Source: Peromyscus leucopus
Lineage: Eukaryota; Chordata; Mammalia; Rodentia; Cricetidae
Assembly: GCF_004664715.2 (NCBI RefSeq)
Contig: NC_051076.1
Location: 2,661,451-2,725,450, forward strand
DNA: 64,000 bases
Direction: 5' to 3'
Numbering within the stretch: position 1 is the first letter of the stretch; every line of letters begins with the position of its first letter. The position numbers and the translations under genes were made by a program. Under the pieces are notes generated by a model. That model had not been told where the DNA came from, did not search any database, and saw nothing but the letters and a program-made list of their open reading frames with translations. Below, in pieces: positions 21,924 to 32,711 of this stretch.

Positions 21924-23345
21924 GAGTTGAAATGAGTATAAAAGATCTAGAGGATAGAAATCCCCTTTTCTGAGAATTTAGCATTCTGTGGTAAGTAGTA
22001 CCCATGAATTTCCTCTTGAATGCTAAGAAATCATATCAGCATTTAATGCTATCCAGACAATTTTTCACTTTTAGAGATAAGTTTATTACATATTCCTAGA
22101 CAGGAATTTAAAAGGGAGAGAGAGAATGAGATATGCAGTTTGAGTCAGGCATGGAGGTTAGCCACACAACAGGCAAACAACTTCATAGCAAAGAAGGGGA
22201 AGAGGGTTGAGAAATTCAGAGTTCCAGACTTATGCTCTGGCTAACACCTAAAAGAAAGAAACAGAAGAGAGGAGAAAGGAAAAGTTGTACTGTTCTGAGC
22301 CCACCTTTCTCATAAAATTTGGTAGTTTCAACAGAACCTTATGGAGATTTACAGGAACTACCTTAGTGTGCCTGGAATTCTAGGAAAGAAAAGTACACCA
22401 TCTCATTAAAGGGATAATTATTCCTCCTATCTCCTTAGTATTGCTTAAGGTGGATCAGTCTTATGGAGGACTAGTCCCTTAACCAGGTGGTAACATACTC
22501 ATATTGATTAATACAAAAATGGAGGAGACAGTGACAACAGTTAATAAACTAAATGTTTGCAAAGCATATATTGATAAGCTTTTACTTTTCCCCATTTTTA
22601 ATTTCTGTTGCATCCACATTACAATGTGGAAAAAGTCAAGATCTCCAAAATAATAACATCTGGTAATTGCCATTTTTTAATGGTGTATACATAAGGTACA
22701 TTAAACATTATACTCTGACTTAGGAGATACTGAGTTCTTTCAATACAAAGAGGTTTCTAGGTAGTTCAGTCTCGATGATGGTAGCAGATCCCTGTGTTGA
22801 TCTCTGTTGCTATATTTTTGATGGAATACAATGGCACAGTGAGTGGGAGGTAACCACTTTCTTTAATGAAAGATGTACCAGGCAGGACTTTCTATGAGTT
22901 GACAAAGGCTTCTCTTCCCAAGATTTTGGCATTGGAAAAGTTCAAATAACTTATTTAGAGAACAAATTATGCTTATTTGCTGAGAGAACTAAGAAAGACT
23001 CTCAACTCTTTCCTTTAAAGAATAAAACTATTAAAACTTCTACAATGAACAGAATTGGCACAGATTGAAGATTTTAGTTAGGAAAAATAACAAGGACCTC
23101 AAAAGCCACATTGGCCTTAAGGAAGAGAACATAGAGCAGAGACCAAGACTCAATGTTGGATATACTATCCATGGATATAACTTGACCCCAGCAGGACCTG
23201 TTTTAGTATTTGAACATATACATAAAATTCATGGAAAACTTAAAGAGTTCACATGGAATGTGCCTAACTATCCAAAGTCCTTTGAGCATCGTGAATAACA
23301 AAACATCAGGTTTTGAGAGGATAATTACAGACTCTTGGGCACAAA
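21924..23345. other. No feature seen
   Basis: Unrecognised DNA. The frames at 22479-22673 and 23065-23298 are short and show no domain. Confidence 0.45.
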
Positions 23346-23357
23346 TAAATTTATTTC

Positions 23358-23462
23358 CCCTTTATTTTTATTTTTTTTTTTAAATTATATTTTCTGGAGC
23401 TGAGAACCAAACCTTGTGCTTGCTAGGCAACTGCTCTACCACTGAGCTAAATCCTCAAGCCC
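23358..23462 (-). repeat. ID SINE (BC1-type) with 12-bp duplication, minus strand
   Basis: On the minus strand, GGATTTAGCTCAGTGGTAGA (Pol III A-box region) and TTTGGTTCTCAGCTCC match the ID/BC1 RNA class derived from tRNA-Ala, followed by an A-rich tail. TAAATTTATTTC flanks it perfectly at 23346-23357 and 23463-23474. Confidence 0.9.
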
Positions 23463-23583
23463 TAAATTTATTTCTTTTAAAGCTAAATTGAGGGAGACTA
23501 GAAAATAATTTGGGATAGCTTCTTCCAAAGTTGAAGAAAACCCTTAGTAGATAATCAGCTCATAATGAGAGCAGCAGTTTCTG

Positions 23584-24004
23584 GGTGGTTTGCATGAGAA
23601 TGGCCCCATAGGCTTGTATATTGGAATGCTTGGTCCCTAGTGAATGGAACTGTTTTGGGACAGATTGGAAGTATGGCTTTATTTGAGGAGCTGTATCACC
23701 AGAGGTGGGTTTGGGGGTTTCAAGAGTCTACTCCAGCACCAGTATCTCTGTCTGTTTGTCTCTATTTGTCTGTCTGTCTCTGTCTCCCCCTATCCCCCAC
23801 CCCACCCGGCTTGTAAATCAGATATAAGTAAGCTCTCAGTTACTGCTCCAGTGCTGTACTTGACTGTCTGATGCTCTGCTTTCTACCATAATGGTCACAG
23901 ACTCACCCTTGGGAACTGTAAGGAAGCCTCCAATTAAATGTATTTTTTTATAAGTTGTCTTGGTCATGGCATATCCTCACATCAATAAAAAAGAAACTAA
24001 GGCA
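23584..24004 (+). mobile_element. 5' LTR of an ORR1-type MaLR element
   Basis: GTGGTTTGCATGAGAATGGCC near the start, ATTGGAATGCTTGGTCCC, GGAACTGTAAGGAAGCC, ATTAAATGTATT and an AAGAAACTAAGGCA end are all ORR1 landmarks in order. A TCTG/TCTC-rich simple stretch lies at 23743-23792. It is joined at 24005 to GAAGTTGGTACCAGGG, the usual start of a MaLR interior. Confidence 0.8.
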
Positions 24005-25347
24005 GAAGTTGGTACCAGGGACTGGAATATTGTTGTGATAGGCAGAACAAATATGATGTATTTTGGAGAAATATGAAAGATGTTGGCATTTGTGACTATA
24101 AAAGTGGTTGAACACTGTAAATTGGGTCATCCTAGTAAAATCTTGGAAGACAGTAGTACTGAGAGCTGTGTGGACTGTGGAGGCCCAGCTCAAGAGGTTT
24201 CAGAGGGTAGAAACATTCACAGCTGACTTAAAGACTATTCATATGATATTTTGGCAAAGAATGTGATTGTTTTTGCCCTTGTCCTCAGAATCTGCCTGAG
24301 CCTGAATTAAAGTGTTTAGGACTGATTTTGTCAGTAGAGGAAATTTCAAGACAACCAAAAATTGATTCTGTCTTGTTATTAGTGGGCATTCTTTCTTAGA
24401 TCTACAGTGAAAAAGAGCAAACAGGAGAAAAGAAAATGCAAAATATGCAGTTTAACAAGAAAAAGAGCACCCAGAAAACTTAATTCTTGAGCCAAGTCTT
24501 ATGCTCAAAGAGATGAGAATTTTAAAGAAAGGCCTAATACTAAGTGGAATAAAGGGACTGGAGCTCTCAGGGAGAGACTGCAACTTAGGGGGAGAAAAAG
24601 CCTAAGGAATTAACTGTTCCTAAGAGCAACAACAAATCAAAGCTTATGCAAATGTAATTCAAGGAGTGGGGTCATGTTCCATCCCAAACAGGCAACAGAA
24701 ATTGGCAGCATAAGCCACATGATTCTGGATTTAGAGTCATGAAGGATTCAGGAGTAAACGGTTGTGAAATCTTCCTCCACATATGAGGAAAGTTGATGAG
24801 GTCAAGTGTATATGGTATGGGAGTCCCTTTATGGAGTCTCAGAAAGGTGAATCCGGGATTGGGTTGGATACCCCAAGATGTTTGGATGTCTATATATCAT
24901 CCAGGGAGAACTATATACAGGGAGTGGAACCAGTGTGAAAGAGAAAAGTGTGTTCCAGCAAAGCTGGAAGGAGTGGAAAAATCTGAAAAGCCATCTGTAG
25001 CCCTTGACAACAGACATAGAGCTACAGAATTTGGAGTTCGCCCTGCTTGGTTTTGGTCCAGTGTTTCCTCATTATCCCCTCTTCCCTCCCTATTGTTTTG
25101 ATAATGTATATTCTGCACTATTGTGGGTTGGAAGTATGCAACTTGCTTTTTGATTTTACATGTGTTAAGAAATTACCTAGAGTCTCAGAAGAGACTTTGG
25201 ACTTTAAACTCTTAAATTGTCTTGATACTGTGAAAGTCTATGAGGACTTTTGAAGTTGAATCAAATGTTTTTTTATTGTTGTTGGTTTTTGTTGTTGTTT
25301 ATGACATTATGATTTGGCTATAAACTTATGGAGTCCAGGAAGTGAAA
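24005..25347 (+). mobile_element. MaLR interior (ORR1-int-like)
   Basis: It starts GAAGTTGGTACCAGGGACTGG and contains GTGTGGACTGTGGAGGCCCAG, a well-known interior phrase. It ends in a purine-rich GGAGTCCAGGAAGTGAAA that acts as the polypurine tract just before the second LTR. No retroviral protein is encoded; frames of up to 102 codons are incidental. Confidence 0.75.
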
Positions 25348-25520
25348 TGTGATGGCTTGAATGAGAAAGATCCCCAAAGCTCATTCATTTGAATGTTTGG
25401 TTCCTAGTTAGTAGAATTGTTCTTTGAAGGATTAGGAAGTGTAGCCTTGTTGGAGAAAACACTGTCATCACAGACCTCGGCTCATAAGAAAGCTTCTGTC
25501 CTGGTCACTCATATCTTGGA
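25348..25520 (+). mobile_element. 3' LTR of the MaLR element, truncated
   Basis: TGTGATGGCTTGAATGAGAA starts the LTR, and the sequence parallels the 5' LTR (TTTGAATGTTTGGTTCC, AGGATTAGGAAGTGTAGCC, TTGTTGGAG). Similarity then fades near 25470-25520. The remaining LTR is absent or too diverged to follow. Confidence 0.65.
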
Positions 25521-26677
25521 GAGTTTGTTTTGTCTTTATGTGCTTTTTATTTCTTTTTTAAAATCTCCTCCAAAATATAGATCTTCACAATTTCCTCTCG
25601 AGATTCCCATTTGTGAATTAGCTTCTCTCTCCCCTGGGGTCATCATCTAATTAATGACTAGATGGAAAAAATAAACTTCAATGCAGAACACGAAAGGAAG
25701 CAGAAAAAGATGAAGGCTATGAGCCTAGGGGACAGGATGGCAGACTGAGAGGCCTCTGCCAACTCAACAGAATAGGAAATGATTAATTAAGGGAGTATAG
25801 CAGTAGAGATACCCCCAAGGGTTTCAGTGAAGGTGGATGACGTGAGTTAGAGTCCAAAATAACAAGACAATTGATTTGAGAATGGGAAAAACACTTTTCA
25901 AAAATTTGTATGTCACATACAGAAGGCTCTATTAAAAATAAAAACATACTATCAAGAAATGCTTTAAAGGATCAGTACAGCAAAGTTATAGGGAATGTTC
26001 TTTCTATGGTAGAAAGAAACAGTGAAATGCAAACACAGTATATTTTTGAAGATTATGAGAATATTTACTATAAAAAGTCGCAGTTACCCATATGTAAACA
26101 TAACTAAATCCCATTTTTTCTTTGAAGTGCCATTTTATATAATGTTTGTTTTATGCTGGTTTCACTTGTTTTTAAGTCTGAACTTTTCCTTTCAGCCTAG
26201 AAGAGAACTGATTCCTCACAGGCAGAGAATAGGGTGAAGTTTTGCTTTGTCCTTCCGTCTGGTTCTACAAACCAACTTGCCTCTTCACTAGAAAAGATAA
26301 GGGGAAGTGGCATTGCATTCCTCACTAGCTAGATTGTAATTTCTAGTTGGATGTTGAGCAGAAAGAGAGATGAAGTGCAGCTCACTGTCTCTTGGACATT
26401 TAAAATCAGTATGTGTCCCTTTATGTCATAGCATCATGCTGAATATATTATGAGATTTCTGGTTTGAAACATGGCAGGAAGAGTTCTTGATGCTACAAGA
26501 GAGAATCAGAGTTTATGGCTCTTTACAGTAAGGATATTAATTTAAATTAACCAAGAATAGCATCAAAATATGAAAAATGAATAATCTTCTTGTAGAACAG
26601 TATCTAGAATTCTCTTAATCATTCATGCAGACTGAACACAAAGGGGTTGGGAAGTAAGGTTGAAGTATTGGTAGAAG
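25521..26677. other. No feature seen
   Basis: Unrecognised AT-rich sequence with no repeat body or credible frame. Confidence 0.45.
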
Positions 26678-26879
26678 CTGGAGAGATGGCCCACTGGGTA
26701 AGAGTGTATGCTCCTTATGCAGAGGATATAGACTCAGTTTCCAGCACTTACATCAGGTGGTCCACAATTACTTGTAGTTCCAATTTTAGTGGTTTCTACA
26801 TCTCTTCTGGACACTGAGGACACTTGCACTCTTGTGATGGATGCACAGATAATTAGGCATGCACACAGGCACACAGGTG

Positions 26880-26910
<31 letters not shown>

Positions 26911-26924
26911 TAAATAAATTTTTT
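26678..26924 (+). repeat. B3-like SINE with (CA)n tail
   Basis: The tRNA-type head GCTGGAGAGATGGCCCACTGGGTAAG, the middle GTGGTCCACAATTACTTGTAGTTCCA and the 3' TTCTGGACACTGAGGACACTTGCA follow B3 order. A (CA)n at 26878-26906 and TAAATAAATAAA form the tail. Confidence 0.8.
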
Positions 26925-27466
26925 AAAAGTGGAAACAATTTTTTTTAAGTAATCATAAACCCTGATGGGCACAATTCAGGACACACATCATTATCTTGGA
27001 AAATGTCTAGGACTTCAAATGAAATGTCAGTTGCCTCCTTATCTGAGGCTATTGGTTTTCTGTAAATGGTAATAAAATCCCAATACAAAGCAACAAGGAG
27101 AACAGCAAAGAGAAAAGAACCAAAGCAGAAATAATCCTCTTAACCATACCTGATGAACCAGTTCAGTCAGCTCTGTACTGGAGAGCAGTTGGGTAAAAGT
27201 CATGTCTAAATGAACAGTTCTACAGATATCTCACTTTTCTTTATGCCACCTACGTGGTAATATGATTATAAATAATTTCAGTCTACAGCAGGTGCTCAGC
27301 TTAGTGTTGTGGGTCAAGAAAGTTTGTGTAAAACTGGCAAAGGTGATATCTGGTCCTGGCTGTGCTGGTTCAGAGTTGGTACCAGTGATAGGATTTTTCT
27401 ATCTTACTGCTTCTCAACAAATTGATTTTACTTCTACTGTAGTCTCAGAATAGTGATTTCAGACTG

Positions 27467-27468
<2 letters not shown>

Positions 27469-27516
<48 letters not shown>

Positions 27517-27524
27517 ACACACAC
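27469..27524. repeat. (AC)n microsatellite
   Basis: About 21 AC units, one AT interruption at 27511-27512, then six more units. Confidence 0.96.
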
Positions 27525-28554
27525 TATATCTCCAATTTCTACCATCAGTCATATTTTTCTCAGAGGAAAAAAAAGCCATTTCTAATAATCTTCCAGACTT
27601 AGCTTTATCATGCTATTTGAAATAAAGTTATATAGCTAAATTTAAACATAACACCCAACTGGAGTAATGTGACTATAATTCCTGGTTTATAACAATTATT
27701 TGTTTCCTGAAGCTGAGTTGCTTTCCTCATGCAATTGTAATGTATCTCTTAATATTAAATAAAACTGTCTCCATTAACATGGTAGAAGGCAAAAGAAGTT
27801 CATGGGATGATGCCAAATTCCATGTGCCATAAGGACCTCCATAAATGTCTGTGTAAATAATCATTAACTATTATTTATTAATTTACATGTTAGAAGTCAA
27901 CATATATATTACAAAAATGAGATGATCAATAAATATCCTGGTTGTATATAAGCAATCTTTTTTTTCAGTAGATGAGCAGTCTCAGGCAGTGTAGAATAAG
28001 ATATTGTGAGCAGGAACATTTTGTTCCAAGTGTAAATAAAGAGAATGATAATCAGACAGTTTGCCTAGGTAAGGTGTCAAACTGAAAGCTTTGTCAGAGA
28101 TGCCATGTCCAGAAAAAAAGGTAACAGACCTGATGGACAACAGAGGCACCAAGCAAAGAAATCAATAAATGAAAGTACATGGACAAAAATAAATAAAAAA
28201 ATGAAATAATTTAGTTAATACAAACTTGAATAAATCACCAGCACAATAAAGTTCTATGGACTAAACTCTTCACTTAAAAGACCAATATTAGAAGTGAGAA
28301 CTTTTATGTTGTTTTATGTATAAGCAATAGAAACATACCTTAAAAATAAGCAGGAATAAACTTGTTGTGCTACTTAAATATCAGTTTAAAGAACATTGGT
28401 GAAAAACATTAATATCTGACAAAATTTGTTTTAAACACAAAAAAACATTATTAGCAATGATACCAGGACAATATCATCCTGTTGTATTAACTTTTCCTGA
28501 GGAGATATAAGCAAGTATAGATTCACAGCACATAGAGCACCAATGACAGACCAA
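27525..28554. other. No feature seen
   Basis: AT-rich unrecognised sequence. Confidence 0.45.
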
Positions 28555-28925
28555 AATAATGATTCCATCAAAATATAAAGTGCCAAACGATTGAGTTTAT
28601 CGAAGTGACATAGAGGAGTATGGATGAGGGGTTTCTTGCAGGAGCGCTATTGAGTCAAAGGTAGCTACAGCACCAAAACCTACTCCAGTGTGGATAAGAA
28701 GTCCCTGAAAAGCTCCATTCTTAGAGTTCCCTACACATTTGCAGGTAGCTTGACAGATTAGAGAGCCTTGTCTCCCCAGTAATTACTGCTTATATAACTT
28801 TGGGGAGGGGCCTTGTGAATCTTCTATATTTTAGTAACTTCCTGAGACTTGTATGACTCCATGGGTCTTAGCCAGCTTCTGCACAGGATGCACTGCTTCA
28901 ATCCAGAGGAAATTGCTAAGCAACA
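28555..28925. repeat. Possible rodent interspersed repeat, family unresolved
   Basis: AAATATAAAGTGCCAAACGATTGAG...GAGGGGTTTCTTGCAGGAG and GGTAGCTACAGCACCAAAACC resemble a repeat that I recall from rodent genomes, but I cannot name it or set its ends. Confidence 0.3.
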
Positions 28926-29160
28926 TTCCCCAACTGGAAAATGTAAAAATTGCCCATAAGAAAGTGAGTTTTACTTCTACAAGCATTGAATAAATATGGT
29001 AACTTTTGAAATATGTTATATGATAGAGCTCAATAATAAAACAATGTTACTTAAAGCCACTACTCAGTTTAAGTAACATTCCAAAAGAAATGAATATACC
29101 TTAAGAAGGAAGTCTTAGTATACCATGTCTCTTTCATAATTTTAAAATTTTTCTTGTGGG

Positions 29161-29163
<3 letters not shown>

Positions 29164-29218
<55 letters not shown>

Positions 29219-29382
29219 ACATGTGTCTGTGCATGTACATAGAAGCCAGAAGAACATGTCAGATCCCTTGGAACTGGAGTTACAGGTGGTTGTGGGCTGC
29301 CCAGCATGTGTATTGGGAAACAAAATCTGACCCTCTGAAAGAACAGCAAGCACTCTTAACACCCAAGCCATCTTTCCAGCCC
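29164..29382 (-). repeat. B3-like SINE with long (TG)26 tail
   Basis: The minus strand starts GGGCTGGAAAGATGGCTTGG and continues AGAGTGCTTGCTGTTCTTTC, CCACAACCACCTGTAACTCC and TTCCAAGGGATCTGAC, the order of B3. Its 3' tail is a pure dinucleotide array (29164-29216). Confidence 0.85.
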
Positions 29383-29654
29383 AATTTTCATCATTTTTTC
29401 TAGATAAAAATCATGAAAAAAATTTGGAATATTTGAAAAACTAGTTAGGGAAGTACTACCCTGTATGATTAACCTTTTTTCTCTTTTAATCTTCCCCCAA
29501 ACCCAAACCCTAGGTTTTAAATTCTTGACTCTGCTTCTTCTACCACATACAACACATAATTCTACCCCTTTGCTTCATACACACGACTGTCTAGATTACA
29601 AATGCACAGAATGTCAGACCATATATCGGCATCTGTTTTTCTCTAGGTGCTTTT

Positions 29655-29720
29655 TATCCCATATTTGGACTCCATTGTAAGCTGTTTGGTGATAGAAATG
29701 GGTCCTACACTTACATTCAC
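29655..29720 (+). repeat. L2 3'-end fragment (tentative)
   Basis: TTGGACTCCATTGTAAGCTGTTTGGTG is like the L2 end phrase GACTGTAAGCTCNTTGAGG. It is short and diverged. Confidence 0.4.
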
Positions 29721-30063
29721 AGGAATGAATTCATAGCAATATTGTTCTTTGTATTGCTTCAACTTCCAGTCATTAATTTTTAAGACATAGTCTTGTTATG
29801 GAGTCAAAACTGTTCTTGAACTTCTAGAAACGTTCCTCTTCAGCCTTTGCACGACCACATCTAGCCTAACTTTGCATTTCCAACTAGAGACATTTAAATT
29901 TTGAAAATTATTTAATTTCTTTAAAGACTAAATAAATGTATTGTTTGTTATATTAGAATATAATATGCTCAGTGTTACAAGTAAAGAACCCAAATATATA
30001 AAAAAAATTACCATTTCCTTTCCTTGAAATAATCTGGATTACCTCCTTATTCATTTTATCAAG

Positions 30064-30065
<2 letters not shown>

Positions 30066-30116
<51 letters not shown>

Positions 30117-30232
30117 ATCTACCTATCTATCATCTACTTGTCTATCTATCCACCCATTTACCTATCATCTATCTATCTACCCATCATCTACTTATCTATC
30201 AATCTATCTGTAGTCTATCATCTATCTATCTG
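30066..30232. repeat. (ATCT)n tetranucleotide microsatellite
   Basis: Thirteen perfect ATCT units (30066-30116) continue into imperfect ATCT/ACCT/ATCATCT units to 30232. Confidence 0.96.
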
Positions 30233-30539
30233 AATAATATTTACCAATATAAGTTTTGTTTCTAGGGGTCATGGAGGCATATATTTTTATTGTTGAATTA
30301 ACTATATATATTACTTAGAAACTTTGATACACTTGAAAGACAATGGAAATGCATTTCAAATTAATTAACACAGCTGTAGCCCATTCCTTTTCATATTTCA
30401 TGACACTCTGTAACACAGAAATGCAATGATTCTCAACCCACCATTGATCCAGGGTTTCAATTCAAGTATACTTGTATTTTCCTTTGTTAGGACAAACTAC
30501 TAACAGGGAGTTTGAGGATCTCTTTTTAAAGCTTTAAAG

Positions 30540-30662
30540 GCTGATTTAACTGATTAGCATTTCACTAATTGCTAAAGATGTTAAACATCTTAAAAGTATT
30601 TCTTACCTATTTTTATTTCTTCTATTGAGGACTTTCTGTTTAGATCTCCAGACCATTTTTAA
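30540..30662 (-). pseudogene. L1 ORF2 fragment, left piece (antisense)
   Basis: GATTAGCATTTCACTAATTG, TTCTATTGAGGACTTTCTGTTTAG and CCATTTTTAA are the complement of a well-conserved L1 ORF2 stretch. The continuation of the same stretch is found at 32712, so this is the left end of one element interrupted by a 2.05-kb block. Confidence 0.75.
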
Positions 30663-30889
30663 ATTTATTTTACTTTTTCATATTATAGTAAAATTACATC
30701 ATTTCCCCTTCCATTTCCTCTCTCCAAATGCTTCCATATACCCCTCCATGCTTTCTTTCAATTCATGACCTTTTATACCCACTAATTTTTGTAACATACA
30801 TGCATATATGTGCATATTTGTATATATGCCAATATATATAAATATGGCCTGCTCAGTCTGTATGTTACTTTTACATATGTTTTTATAGA
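30663..30889 (-). mobile_element. L1 3' UTR terminal part, minus strand
   Basis: T-rich start, a C/T-rich tract at 30700-30755, CATGCATATATGTGCATAT-type sequence and GCCTGCTCAGTCTGTATG are the complement of an Lx-like 3' UTR end. Its tail points to the left junction with L1 ORF2. Confidence 0.7.
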
Positions 30890-30965
30890 GATGCTAACAA
30901 GGACAGGGGAATATTCAAGAGGCCTAAACCCTACATAAAGTATGCTGAATATGGAAGAAATAGTT
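30890..30965 (+). mobile_element. Inverted upstream piece of the same L1 3' UTR class
   Basis: GGACAGGGGAATATTC, AGAGGCCTAAACCCTACATAAAG and TGGAAGAAATAGTTTTCTC match the plus-sense 3' UTR segment that normally lies just upstream of the 30663-30889 part. The abrupt switch of orientation fits a twin-priming inversion. Confidence 0.55.
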
Positions 30966-31083
30966 TTCTCAAATTTTTGATTCTTTGATAGAATTTTAAA
31001 CTATATACTTAAACTTTTAAATACATAGTTGACTTTAAACATAAAAATATATCTCCATTATACACCTCAAAAAATATTCTTTT

Positions 31084-32150
31084 ATGAGCCTCGGTCCTCA
31101 CAGGCTTGGCTGAAGACATTCACAGGCCTGTCTGATGCCATTATGATGAGCAAATATATAGTGGAGAAATGAGAGAGAAAGAGAAGCAGAACAGTTCATG
31201 TGCTGTAGAGAGAGACAGAACTGAAGAAGTGAAGACAGTGAAGAACAGGCTGGTAGGGGTGGCCTGCTTGCCACCTGGGGCCAGGGTGTTGTCTGGGTTG
31301 GGCTTCTGCCTAGGGCCACGTCTGGGTCCATGGTCCTACCATGGTGGAAGTTATTGTTGACATCCAAGACCCATGTTGTGACCAAAGGCCACAAGGATGC
31401 AACAGGGTTTGGACTACCACCTGTGGCCATGTTGGTGTCTGAGGACTATGCCACTGCTGGCACCATGCTAATCTGAGTGGCCTGTGCTCTCACCTGGAGC
31501 CATGATGGCATCCAGGCCTGAGGATGACATCCAAGGGCCATGTCTGCATCTGTGGCCCTACAGCAGCCAGGGGCTGTGTTGATGTCAGTAACCACTGAAG
31601 GCCATGTGGATGCCTGGGGGCTGGTCAGCCACTCAAGTCCGTGTTGGTGTCTGAGAGCCATGCTGCCATCATGGCCATGATGACCTGAGTGACCTGTACT
31701 GCCACCCAGGGCCATGGTGGCATCCAGGACTGGGTGAAGGGAAGGGCCATGTCTGGGTTGGTCGCCCTCCCATAATTGATCCTGTGGAACCATAGCCACA
31801 GGATCTCCATGAATCAGGGCAATAGCAGGTTATACAAGAGGAATTTCAGTGAGGGTCCAGTGATGATGGTGTGCCAGAGGCCAGAGGCCTTGAACCAGAA
31901 CAATGAATCCTTGCAATGAACATTTGCATTTGGGACTGATTGGAAAAAAGGGTATACTACATGATACACCACAGCTCCCAATGCTGCTAGGATGGATGAA
32001 GAGGTGTGGGAAAGGCAGGAAAGATGAAGGAGCAGGGTGGGTTTTGTGTTTGTTTTGTTTTTAATTAATTTGGGGGGGTTCATTTGAGGGACACGGCAGG
32101 GTGAGGGATGTATATGGAGGGTCTGGAAGGTGAGTGGGATTGGGGTATAT
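31084..32150 (+). mobile_element. L1 (Lx-like) 3' UTR with ~212-bp tandem repeats
   Basis: This plus-strand 3' UTR has a GC-richer repetitive section (31250-31750) in which a block starting GTTGGTGTCTGAG recurs at 31431 and 31643 (period 212). The later section (31800-31990: GATCTCCATGAATCAGGGCAA, AACCAGAACAATGAATCC, TACTACATGATACACCACAGC) is shared with the copy at 49165-49350. A G-rich tract lies at 32071-32130. Minus-strand frames of 110 and 117 codons here are artefacts of the repeats. Confidence 0.8.
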
Positions 32151-32404
32151 AATGAGAAATTTCCAGAGAATCAATACTTATGTTATTTTAAAAAAGAATA
32201 TTTTTCTTGCCTTATTACCCATTTATTATGTTTTTAAGGCAAGTTTTCCATATTTTACTTTCTGTAGTCTCTTCTTTTTCTTTCAGAATAATTGCATTTA
32301 TATTCATATTTTTTTCAACAGTGTTGGGGGATATGGGCTTCATTATATTGTGCTGTTTTTCCTAGAATTTTTATAATTTTGTTCTTTGTGAGAGATATTT
32401 TCCC

Positions 32405-32711
32405 CATATATTAGTAATAACAGAAGATACACTCATAAAGTCTCACCAACATGACTGCCTAAACATGCTGAACACAGGCAACACCAACAGACACGTCAAA
32501 GTGGATGGGGAAAGGTCCACGAGACTTCAACCCTACACAAAGAACTACAGACAACTAAGGAATGCTGAGAGTGGGAGAAGCAGTCTTCCCAAGGAAGAGC
32601 ACACCCACTGGTTATCCAGCTCTGAAAACATAGATACAAGTAGCATTATATAGACTGAGCAGGTAATATTTAGGAATATATATGTATATACATATGCATA
32701 TATTCAATAAC
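32405..32711 (+). mobile_element. L1 3' UTR fragment, plus strand
   Basis: CATAAAGTCTCACCAACATG, TTCAACCCTACACAAAGAAC, AGTCTTCCCAAGGAAGAGCA and ATATAGACTGAGCAGGTAATA are Lx-like 3' UTR phrases in order. It ends at the right-hand junction with L1 ORF2 without a long A tail. Confidence 0.75.

Noticed and set aside
29069..29371. Frames encoding long TH or CV runs
   Set aside because: They are translations of the (TG)n microsatellite.
30066..30232. Possible CRISPR-like array
   Set aside because: Units are 4 bp with no spacers. It is a tetranucleotide microsatellite, and the DNA is mammalian.
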